Of a stretch of 64,000 nt of DNA, positions 1-6,733 are shown one piece after another. Numbering within the stretch: the first letter of the stretch is position 1; every line of letters begins with the position of its first letter. Location of the stretch: assembly GCF_028464065.1 (NCBI RefSeq), contig NZ_CP116808.1:682001-746000 (forward strand). Direction: 5' to 3'. Under the pieces are notes generated by a model. The model saw nothing but the letters and a program-made list of their open reading frames with translations, was not told the DNA's origin and did no database searches. Position numbers and translations under genes: made by a program. This DNA is from Saprospira sp. CCB-QB6 (GTDB lineage Bacteria > Bacteroidota > Bacteroidia > Chitinophagales > Saprospiraceae).

Positions 1-693
1 CCAAAACCAAAAAATCTGTAATAGGCCCAAAAAATATCCAGCCCAACTATCTCGCCCCTTCAAATGCCCCAACTCATGATAAAATGCAGCCTGTTGCTCT
101 TCTTCATTTAAACAATCTAAAGCTGGCGACCAAAGAATATAATGTCGCAGCAAACTGAACGTACTAAAGGGATAACTTTTATACCCCTTAGGATAAAGCA
201 TTTGATATGACTGATTCTCTAGCTCCCTAGGCTCTGCATAAGATTGCAAGCGCAACCAAATCAAGCCCCCAAACCGCCATAAAAATCGCAGTAAAAAATA
301 AGTGGCTAAGAGCAAAAACACCGACTCCAAAGCCCAACGAACATCCATTAAGGTATCATAATAGGGATCAGGCTGAAAGTCAACTAAGGCCGCCTTTTGC
401 TTAATCTCACAATGACAAACCCCCTCACTATTATTGGCCGATTTATAACAAGACAATAATTTAGGATCCTCAATATCTACCTGATTCCAACCCTCATAAC
501 TCTCATAGTCAATCCATGTCTTCTCAAAATAATGCTCCAAAGAAGGCATAAGACTAGGCAAAAGCAGAGCCGCTAGCAAAAATGTCCAGATGAATAATTT
601 TCTATTCTGCCAAGACAATCGCTTTCTCAATGCCCAATAAAAGAGCGCCCCTGCAGCCAATAGTAGCGCAGAAAGAAGTAGAAAAATTAGCAT
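1..693 (-). CDS. M56 (BlaR1-like) membrane metallopeptidase, N-terminal part, cut by the window edge
   Basis: Translating the minus strand from the ATG at 693 gives an open frame of 231 codons that runs off the left edge. It begins with a hydrophobic helix (MLIFLLLSALLLAAGALFYW), has a second one near residues 33-46 and a third near 125-140. A zinc-protease motif HELGH lies at about residues 206-210 and a further hydrophobic stretch follows. Membrane helices around a cytoplasm-facing HExxH site are the layout of the M56/BlaR1 family, in which the protease domain inactivates a BlaI-type repressor. The gene starts 9 bp downstream of the stop of the BlaI-like gene, so the two are very likely co-transcribed. 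The C-terminal sensor or partner domain is outside the window, so the signal sensed cannot be told. Confidence 0.85.
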   Translation of the reverse strand, partial: MLIFLLLSALLLAAGALFYWALRKRLSWQNRKLFIWTFLLAALLLPSLMPSLEHYFEKTWIDYESYEGWNQVDIEDPKLLSCYKSANNSEGVCHCEIKQKAALVDFQPDPYYDTLMDVRWALESVFLLLATYFLLRFLWRFGGLIWLRLQSYAEPRELENQSYQMLYPKGYKSYPFSTFSLLRHYILWSPALDCLNEEEQQAAFYHELGHLKGRDSWAGYFLGLLQIFWFW

Positions 694-702
694 AAGTAGC
701 GT

Positions 703-1071
703 TTATCGGTCCAATAATTTTTTGAGCTCCTCTAAATCCGCGTCCGTCATTCCCTCCTGCTCTATAAGCGCAGAAAGCAAGGAGTGTACAGAACCCGAAA
801 AGACTTTCTCTACCGCATTTTCCAAAAAATCTTGCTGATAGGTTTCCTTAGACACCAAAGGGTAGTACTGATGACTCCTCCCCTTTTCCATATGCCCAAT
901 GTACTTCTTCTTATCTTGCAAAATGCGGACTATAGTAGAAACGGTATTGTAAGCCGGTTTGCTGGCCTCTGGCCAATGCGCTAAGATATCTTTAATATAC
1001 GCCCGCTCTAATTTCCATAAAATATCCATCACCTTTAGCTCCAAAGGCGTGAGCATAATTTTCTTTTCCAT
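703..1071 (-). CDS. BlaI/MecI/CopY-family transcriptional repressor
   Basis: This is a 122-residue protein, the usual length for the family. The N-terminal winged helix is recognisable (LTPLELKVMDILWKLERAYI, then a recognition region around YNTVSTIVRILQDKKKYIGH). A C-terminal dimerisation part ends in SALIEQEGMTDADLEELKKL. BlaI-type proteins repress their own operon and target genes and are removed when the partner M56 peptidase is activated. The partner gene follows 9 bp downstream. Seen: family sequence and operon. Inferred: autoregulation. The divergent glucosaminidase lipoprotein begins 145 bp away and could be a target, but no clear operator dyad was found between them. This is not evidence of beta-lactam resistance, because no beta-lactamase is nearby. 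Confidence 0.93.
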   Translation of the reverse strand: MEKKIMLTPLELKVMDILWKLERAYIKDILAHWPEASKPAYNTVSTIVRILQDKKKYIGHMEKGRSHQYYPLVSKETYQQDFLENAVEKVFSGSVHSLLSALIEQEGMTDADLEELKKLLDR

Positions 1072-1094
1072 AAGCTTTAGTTATTTTTCAGCCC

Positions 1095-1102
1095 CAAAAA
1101 TA
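1095..1102 (-). promoter_or_regulatory. candidate -7 element for the BlaI-M56 operon
   Basis: The minus strand reads TATTTTTG, a match to the Bacteroidota -7 consensus TAnnTTTG, 24 bp upstream of the repressor start. No good -33 TTTG is placed 18-20 bp further upstream, so only half of the promoter is supported. Confidence 0.35.
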
Positions 1103-1215
1103 AGGCTTTTTCTGCTTTGCCTAAAAAATCAACGCTAAAGACCACAATATTTAGCCCAAAGGAACGTCTTAAAGCCCGAAAAGTCACTTTTTTATCCTTA
1201 AAAACAAAAGTTTTT

Positions 1216-1758
1216 ATGTCCGCAACATGCTCTCGCCTCTTGGCCATCTGCCTGCTCTTTAGCCTTTCAGCCTGTCACCTCCTAGAGGTTTCTAACAATA
1301 ATAATAGTAATGCCAGCAGTGGTAGCGCCACGGCTACCGCCTCCGCCTACATAGAACGCTTCAAACCTATCGCTATTGCCGAGATGAAACGAACGGGCGT
1401 TCCCGCTAGCATCAAAATGGCCCAAGCTATCCTCGAATCTGGCTACGGCCGCAGCGAACTCGCCAAAAAAGCCAATAACCACTTCGGAATCAAATGCGGC
1501 AGCAACTGGAACGGAAAAACCTATAAACTCAAAGCCTCTTGCTTCAGAGCCTATAGCAGCGCTGAAGAAAGCTTTAAACAACATTCCGACTTCCTCCGAA
1601 ATGGCAGCCGATATGCCGACCTCTTCAAACTCAAAACTACAGACTATAAAGGCTGGGCCAAAGGCCTCCGAAAAGCCGGCTATGCCACTTCTTCCTCCTA
1701 CCCTAGCAAACTAATCGAACTGATCGAAAGATACCGACTCCATCAATACGACCAATAA
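1216..1758 (+). CDS. glucosaminidase-domain lipoprotein (peptidoglycan hydrolase)
   Basis: The protein starts at the ATG at 1216. A longer frame from a TTG at 1117 would put 33 charged residues before an obvious lipoprotein signal. From 1216 the sequence opens MSATCSRLLAICLLFSLSAC, with the lipobox LSAC giving Cys20 as the lipidated residue. After a Ser/Asn/Ala-rich linker comes a FlgJ/LytG-type glucosaminidase domain: IKMAQAILESGYGRSELAKK with the conserved Glu, then NNHFGIKC, a Phe-rich FRAYSSAEESFKQHSDFL segment and a C-terminal KGLRKAGYATSSSYPSKL. The family cleaves the GlcNAc-MurNAc backbone of peptidoglycan, and the lipid anchor places it in the periplasm. The protein has about 180 residues and lacks a LysM or SH3 wall-binding domain. 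It is transcribed divergently from the blaI-like operon. Confidence 0.88.
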   Translation: MSATCSRLLAICLLFSLSACHLLEVSNNNNSNASSGSATATASAYIERFKPIAIAEMKRTGVPASIKMAQAILESGYGRSELAKKANNHFGIKCGSNWNGKTYKLKASCFRAYSSAEESFKQHSDFLRNGSRYADLFKLKTTDYKGWAKGLRKAGYATSSSYPSKLIELIERYRLHQYDQ

Positions 1759-1788
1759 TCCAAAACAAGTTTTTCCCCTTTTTGTTTT

Positions 1789-1901
1789 GGGGCCTCCTGC
1801 CTTCGGCAGGCGCTACGTTGCAGGGCTCGCTGTTCGCTCGGCCCTTCAGCGCTAAAGCGCTTCGGTCTGGCCTAACGGCCCCCCTTCCACATCGCTAGGC
1901 C
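1789..1901 (+). repeat. dispersed hairpin element, subfamily B (copy B1)
   Basis: It runs from GGGGCCT to AGGCC, which are complementary ends. Internal inverted repeats are CCTGCCTTCGGCAGG, AGCGCTAAAGCGCT and GGCCTAACGGCC, separated by the constant blocks GCTACGTT, CTCGCTGTTCGCTCGGCCCT, CGGTCTGG and CACATCGCTAGGCC. It lies 30 bp after the glucosaminidase gene, in the same orientation. Confidence 0.85.
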
Positions 1902-1928
1902 TTAAAAGACGGCTCCGCCGCCAAAAAA

Positions 1929-1969
1929 AGAGAAAAGCCCACAGCTTCTTTAGCTGTGGGCTTTTCTCT
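1929..1969. terminator. bidirectional terminator hairpin
   Basis: A perfect 17-bp stem (AGAGAAAAGCCCACAGC and its complement) with a 7-nt loop lies between the convergent glucosaminidase and prolyl oligopeptidase genes. A/T-rich tracts on both sides allow termination in both directions. Confidence 0.85.
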
Positions 1970-1984
1970 TTCCTAAAATACCGC

Positions 1985-4225
1985 CTAATCCATCATATTA
2001 AACTGCATAAAGGCCAATTTATCAACAATCTCTTCTATCCGCTGGGCCGTGGGCTTGCCCGCTCCATGTCCCGCCGAACGATCTATCCGCAATAAAGCTG
2101 GAGCATTCCCCTGCGCATTGGCCTGTAAGGCCGCCGCAAACTTAAAAGAGTGCGCAGGCACCACCCGATCATCATGATCCGCTGTCATGACCAAGGTCGC
2201 TGGATACTTTTGCGCCTTTACATTATGCACTGGCGAATAACTATATAAATTCTTAAACTGCTTTTCATCAGTACTCAAACCATAATCTGCCGCCCAAAAA
2301 CGACCAATGGTAAATTCCTGATAACGAAGCATATCCAAAACACCCACAATCGGAAAGGCCACTTTAAATAAGTCTGGACGCTGCGTCATACAAGCCCCAA
2401 CCAATAAGCCTCCATTAGAACGGCCCTCTATAGCCAATTTATCGGGATTGGTATACCCCTCTTTGACCAAATACTCCGCCGCCTGAATGAAATCATTAAA
2501 CACATTTTGCTTATTCAACTGCGTTCCCGCCTGATGCCAATCTTTACCATACTCTCCTCCCCCTCTAATATTGGCTACCGCGAAAATACCTCCCGCTTCC
2601 AATAGTGGAATACGCTCCAAAGCAAATGAAGGCATAATACTGATGTTGAATCCACCATAACCATAGAGCAAGGTTGGCCGTTTCCCATCCGCTTTTAGGC
2701 CCTTTTTATGCGTAATAAACATAGGAATGCGAACGGTTTCTTTTCCATTTTTATAGCTATAAAATACCTGCCGCGTTACAAAGTCTTGGGGATTAAAGGC
2801 CAATTTGGGCGCCTGCCAAGTTTCACTTTTTCGGCTATCTAACTCAAAGGTGCAAGCTGTACTCGGAATGGTAAACGCACTTACGCTATAACTCCCCCCC
2901 TTTCCATTCGGAAAGGCCCGCAAATCACTAATGTCCACAGGGCTATCGCTACCCAAAACCTTGGGCAAATGCAAACGGCCCTTATATTCTCCCTTGGCAT
3001 CATATACCCGCAACTGATTGCGCACATCTTTGATGTAATTGGCCACAAACTGATCGCCCAACATAATCACCGACTCTAAAGCCTCTTTCTGCTGGGGCAA
3101 AATAGAACTCCAGTTTTTTTCTTCGGGCTGCTTAAGATCTATTTCTAACAATTGATAATTGGGCGCCTTGTAATTGGTCTTAAAATACAAACGACTGCCC
3201 TTATTGTTGACCAAGCTATAATCATAGTCAAAATTACTCACCAAAACTTCTACCCCTGCATCTTTCTGCTTGAGATTTTTATAATAAATTCCATTGCCAC
3301 TAGTGCTAGCTGTACTATAAATGAGCAGGTAATTTTCATCCTCTGTTACTTCTGGACTAAAATTGTAGCTCGGGTGACTTCTATCGGCAAAGATCAACTC
3401 ATCTTCTGCCTGCTTTTGGCCCAAACGGTGGTAGTACAACTGATGAAACTCGTTTTTACGGCTATATTTATCCTCTGCTTCATTGGCATCGTAACGACTA
3501 TAAAAAAAGCCATTCTCAAACCAACTAACATTGGAGTAACGCACCCAATTTACCTCATCCGCTAAGACCTTTTTATCTTTTAGGTCCATCACCTTAATGC
3601 TGCGCCAGTCTGAGCCCGATTCGCTAATCGCATAAGACATATAACGCCCATCTTTAGAAAACCAAAGCCCCATCAAAGAAACAGAACCATCTTTAGACAA
3701 GGTATTGGGATCTAAAACCAATTCTTCTTTTAAGGGATTTAGACTAGCGGAACGATAAAGGACCGACTGATTTTGTAGGCCCGTATTTTTGGTGTAATAA
3801 TAATAGCCGCCCTCCTTTCTTGGAGCCGAATAGCGGTTATAGTTCCAGATTTTCTCTAGGCGATCTTTTAAGGCTTCTCGGCCAGGCAAAGCATCCAAAT
3901 AATTGCGGCTCAACTTTTCTTGATGGCCCACCCAATCTTCTACTTTGGCATCTGTATCTTTTTCTAGCCAGCGATAAGGATCTGCTACTTTTTGGCCAAA
4001 ATAATCGTCTACGGTTTGTCCTTTTTCTGTTTTGGGATAAACGAGCTCTACTTTATCGGGTTGGACCAATTGCTCTTGCTCTTGAGTAGTTGCAGTAGCT
4101 GCCTTTGTTTCGGCTTCTTCTGTTTTTATAGGTTCAAAGCCTCGTTTGGGAGTAGAAGGCTGGCAAGCCTGTAGGCCCATTAGACCTAGAACAGCTAGCG
4201 AAAGGGTTATTTTTTTGGCTTTCAT
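1985..4225 (-). CDS. prolyl oligopeptidase (family S9A), lipoprotein
   Basis: This 746-residue serine peptidase cuts short peptides after proline. An N-terminal lipoprotein signal ends in the lipobox LQAC (Cys21), followed by a low-complexity Glu/Thr/Gln linker, so the enzyme is predicted to be anchored in a periplasmic or outer membrane. Residues about 60-470 contain the S9 seven-bladed propeller (start marked by DPYRWLEKD). The alpha/beta hydrolase domain follows, with YGYGGFNIS, the nucleophile elbow GRSNGGLL (Ser about 603), the acid in TADHDDRVVPAHS, and the His of SAGHGAG (about 720). All three triad positions are intact. The length exceeds the typical 690-710 residues because of the lipoprotein leader and linker. 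It stands alone between lpdA and the convergent glucosaminidase gene. Confidence 0.95.
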   Translation of the reverse strand: MKAKKITLSLAVLGLMGLQACQPSTPKRGFEPIKTEEAETKAATATTQEQEQLVQPDKVELVYPKTEKGQTVDDYFGQKVADPYRWLEKDTDAKVEDWVGHQEKLSRNYLDALPGREALKDRLEKIWNYNRYSAPRKEGGYYYYTKNTGLQNQSVLYRSASLNPLKEELVLDPNTLSKDGSVSLMGLWFSKDGRYMSYAISESGSDWRSIKVMDLKDKKVLADEVNWVRYSNVSWFENGFFYSRYDANEAEDKYSRKNEFHQLYYHRLGQKQAEDELIFADRSHPSYNFSPEVTEDENYLLIYSTASTSGNGIYYKNLKQKDAGVEVLVSNFDYDYSLVNNKGSRLYFKTNYKAPNYQLLEIDLKQPEEKNWSSILPQQKEALESVIMLGDQFVANYIKDVRNQLRVYDAKGEYKGRLHLPKVLGSDSPVDISDLRAFPNGKGGSYSVSAFTIPSTACTFELDSRKSETWQAPKLAFNPQDFVTRQVFYSYKNGKETVRIPMFITHKKGLKADGKRPTLLYGYGGFNISIMPSFALERIPLLEAGGIFAVANIRGGGEYGKDWHQAGTQLNKQNVFNDFIQAAEYLVKEGYTNPDKLAIEGRSNGGLLVGACMTQRPDLFKVAFPIVGVLDMLRYQEFTIGRFWAADYGLSTDEKQFKNLYSYSPVHNVKAQKYPATLVMTADHDDRVVPAHSFKFAAALQANAQGNAPALLRIDRSAGHGAGKPTAQRIEEIVDKLAFMQFNMMD

Positions 4226-4385
4226 CTTATCGGTTTTGTGTAGGGAAACTGTTTTCTCTCATTTGTCTTTATAAGGTATAAAAATGCTGTTATTTTTTAG
4301 GCCTCTAAGCTTTTTTTTATGCGTTCAATAAAAAACTGATGGTATTTGAAGTGGCCATTGCCTAAGTATTTTTTGGTCCAAACCG

Positions 4386-4421
4386 CAAAAAGCCGCTGCC
4401 CTTTAATTGGGCAGCGGCTTT
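4386..4421 (-). terminator. terminator downstream of lpdA
   Basis: On the minus strand AAGCCGCTGCCC pairs with GGGCAGCGGCTT around a short A/T loop and is followed by TTTTTG. It lies beyond the repeat copy B2, so an lpdA transcript would carry the repeat before ending here. Confidence 0.75.
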
Positions 4422-4431
4422 GCTGTATAAT

Positions 4432-4550
4432 GGCCTAGCGATGTGCAAGGGTGGCCGAAGGCCAGACCGAAGCGCTTTAGCGCTGAAGGGCCGAGCGAAT
4501 AGCGAGCCCTGAAACGTAGCGCCGCAAGGCGAAGCCGCAGCGGAGGCCCC
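4432..4550 (-). repeat. dispersed hairpin element, subfamily B (copy B2)
   Basis: Read on the minus strand it runs GGGGCCT to AGGCC, with the inner hairpins AGCGCTAAAGCGCT (identical to copy B1) and GGCCTTCGGCC. It lies 23 bp after the lpdA stop codon, in the same orientation as lpdA. Confidence 0.85.
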
Positions 4551-4573
4551 AAAACATCCTTGACCTAGAAATT

Positions 4574-5992
4574 CTATAGGTGAATGACTTCATCATAGGC
4601 GGCAGCGGCAGCTTCCATAATTGCCTCTGACATGGTGGGGTGAGGGTGTACTGTTTTCACCAGTTCCATGCCTGTAGTTTCTAGTTTGCGAACCGCTACT
4701 AGTTCGGCCACCATTTCGGTCACATTAGCGCCCACCATGTGGCCACCGAGCAACTCGCCATATTTTTTATCAAAGATCAATTTGACAAAACCGGCATTAT
4801 CGCCAGCGGCACTAGCTTTTCCAGAAGCTGAGAAGGGGAATTTACCGATGCGAAGCTCGTAGCCAGCAGCTTTAGCTTGCTCCTCCGTCATACCAACAGA
4901 AGCCACTTCGGGCCAGCAGTAAGTACAGGCGGGAATATTATCATAATCGATAGCTTGAGGGGCGTGCTCAAACTTACCGTCCTTATAAGCGATTGCTTCC
5001 ACACAAGTGATTCCCTCTGCGCTAGCAACATGGGCCAAAGCTTGAGTTTCTAGCACATCGCCAATTGCGTAAATGCCAGCAACATTGGTAGCATAAACTT
5101 CATTTACTTCGATATGGCCAGCTTTGGTTGTTTTAACGCCTAAATTAGCCAAGCCAATATTCTCGGTATTGGGGGTTACGCCAACAGCAGAAAGAACAAC
5201 ATCTACAGTTACTTTCTCTACTTTTCCCGTTTTATTCTGTTGGATTTCCACCTCACAGCCTCCATTAGCCAAAGGAGTTACCTTTTGTACGGCGGCTTTG
5301 GTTTTAATCTTCATTTTGGCCTTTTTATAGACCTTAGTAATTTCCTTAGAGACATCTACATCTTCGCGGGGAAGGATGTTGTCTAGGTATTCTACAACAG
5401 TGACTTCCGTGCCCATGCTATTGTAGAAATAGGCGAATTCCATTCCGATAGCGCCAGAACCTACCACCAACATACTCTTGGGTTGCTGGGGTAGCGTCAT
5501 CGCTTCGCGGTAGCCAATTACGTGCTTGCCATCAATGGCCAAATTGGGCAACTGGCGGGCGCGAGCGCCTGTAGCAACGATAATATGTTTGGCTGAATAA
5601 GCTTTCTTTTGGCCTTTATCATCGGTCACTTCAAGCTTTTTGCCAGGCAACAACTTGCCTTCGCCCATAAGAACCGTGATTTTATTCTTCTTCATCAAGA
5701 AATTGACGCCGCCGCTCATTTTTTGAGCTACGCCACGGCTGCGCTGCACTACAGCAGAGAAGTCGCTTTTGGCTTCGCTAACCTGAATGCCGTAATCAGC
5801 AGCATGCTGAATATAATTGAATACCTGTGCACTTTTGAGCAGTGCTTTAGTGGGAATACATCCCCAATTGAGACAAATACCACCAAGGGCTTCCCGCTCT
5901 ACAACAGCTACTTTATAACCTAATTGAGAGGCCCGAATGGCCGTTACGTATCCGCCAGGGCCGCTGCCCAAAACAATGATATCAAAATCCAT
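4574..5992 (-). CDS. lpdA: dihydrolipoyl dehydrogenase (E3)
   Basis: This 472-residue FAD/NAD-dependent flavoprotein re-oxidises dihydrolipoamide in the 2-oxoacid dehydrogenase and glycine cleavage complexes. Visible features are the FAD Rossmann motif GSGPGGY at residues 9-15 and the redox-active disulfide in GGICLNWGCIPTK (Cys40, Cys45). The NAD motif VVGSGAIGMEFA lies near residue 180, the second FAD motif YAIGDV near 315, and the C-terminal dimer-site HPHPTMSE carries the catalytic His451-Glu456 pair. Nothing is missing. The E1 and E2 partners are not in this window. A well-formed promoter lies just upstream (6040-6069). Confidence 0.97.
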   Translation of the reverse strand: MDFDIIVLGSGPGGYVTAIRASQLGYKVAVVEREALGGICLNWGCIPTKALLKSAQVFNYIQHAADYGIQVSEAKSDFSAVVQRSRGVAQKMSGGVNFLMKKNKITVLMGEGKLLPGKKLEVTDDKGQKKAYSAKHIIVATGARARQLPNLAIDGKHVIGYREAMTLPQQPKSMLVVGSGAIGMEFAYFYNSMGTEVTVVEYLDNILPREDVDVSKEITKVYKKAKMKIKTKAAVQKVTPLANGGCEVEIQQNKTGKVEKVTVDVVLSAVGVTPNTENIGLANLGVKTTKAGHIEVNEVYATNVAGIYAIGDVLETQALAHVASAEGITCVEAIAYKDGKFEHAPQAIDYDNIPACTYCWPEVASVGMTEEQAKAAGYELRIGKFPFSASGKASAAGDNAGFVKLIFDKKYGELLGGHMVGANVTEMVAELVAVRKLETTGMELVKTVHPHPTMSEAIMEAAAAAYDEVIHL

Positions 5993-6039
5993 ATTGAAGC
6001 ATAGTTTTAGTTAAACAGAAAGGATGATCTTTCTGGCAA

Positions 6040-6069
6040 CAAAGGTACAGGTTTTAGTTTAAAAACAAA
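6040..6069 (-). promoter_or_regulatory. housekeeping promoter of lpdA
   Basis: On the minus strand TTTG (6066-6069) is followed after 18 bp by TACCTTTG (6040-6047), an exact match to the Bacteroidota -33/-7 pattern. The -7 ends about 47 bp before the lpdA start codon. Confidence 0.85.
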
Positions 6070-6106
6070 GCCTGTTTTGAAGAACTGCATTATAGCAGAG
6101 ATCCGC

Positions 6107-6114
6107 TACCTTTG
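6107..6114 (+). promoter_or_regulatory. candidate -7 element of the GrpB-family gene
   Basis: TACCTTTG matches TAnnTTTG exactly, 18 bp before the ATG at 6133. The nearest TTTG lies 27 bp upstream, which is too far for a standard -33, so the promoter is only half supported. The very short leader also supports 6133 over the TTG at 6112, which lies inside this element. Confidence 0.5.
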
Positions 6115-6132
6115 CCCTCAAAACAAAAGTAT

Positions 6133-6663
6133 ATGAACATCAGAACTATTGAGGTCTGTCCCTATCAAGAAGACTGGCCCCAAGCCTTTGCTAAAGAAAA
6201 AGCGGCCATTTTGAGTGTTTTACCCCAAAATATGCGGGTCCAAATTCATCATATTGGAAGCACTTCTGTGCCTGGCCTATCGGCCAAACCGATTATTGAC
6301 CTATTGATGGAGGTTGATAGCTTAGCAAAGCTGGACCAAGCAGCCCACAAGCTAGAACAATTGGGCTATTTGGTCAAAGGAGAATTTGGCATCCCAGGCC
6401 GACGCTACTTCCAAAAGGGAGAAATAAACCGCAGCCATCAACTACATGCTTTTGTGCTTGATTCTTATGGAGCAAAGCGACATTTGGCCTTTCGGGACTA
6501 CCTTCGGCAGTTTGCAGAACATCGCCAAGCCTATGAAGCCATTAAGTTGGAAGGGGCTCGCTTATATCGCCTAGATCCAGCGGGCTATGTGGCCCATAAA
6601 AATGATTTTATTCAGCTACATGAGCAAAAAGCCTTGGCTTGGGCTCAGAAAGAAGGAAAATAG
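6133..6663 (+). CDS. GrpB family protein (UPF0157, nucleotidyltransferase-like fold)
   Basis: This 176-residue protein carries the GrpB signature IHHIGSTSVPGLSAKPIIDL in its first third. Later come LGYLVKGEFGIPGRRYFQKG and a HLHAFV-like HQLHAFVLD segment. The family belongs to the nucleotidyltransferase superfamily. Members are often annotated near CoaE or as stand-alone proteins, and their substrate is not settled. The frame extends upstream to a TTG at 6112, but the ATG at 6133 is preferred because the -7 box covers the TTG. It is monocistronic, divergent from lpdA and convergent with rnr. Confidence 0.88.
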   Translation: MNIRTIEVCPYQEDWPQAFAKEKAAILSVLPQNMRVQIHHIGSTSVPGLSAKPIIDLLMEVDSLAKLDQAAHKLEQLGYLVKGEFGIPGRRYFQKGEINRSHQLHAFVLDSYGAKRHLAFRDYLRQFAEHRQAYEAIKLEGARLYRLDPAGYVAHKNDFIQLHEQKALAWAQKEGK

Positions 6664-6681
6664 CTGTCGTTTTAACAGAAG

Positions 6682-6715
6682 AAAGCCGCCTACACAACTG
6701 TGTAGGCGGCTTTTC
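6682..6715. terminator. bidirectional terminator between the GrpB-family gene and rnr
   Basis: AAAGCCGCCTACACA and its complement flank a tiny loop, with T-runs on both sides, between two convergent genes. Confidence 0.88.
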
Positions 6716-6733
6716 CTTATATCCAGCTTTGGC

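Noticed and set aside
1117-1215. Longer TTG start for the glucosaminidase gene
   Set aside because: It would place 33 charged residues before a clear lipoprotein signal that starts at 1216.
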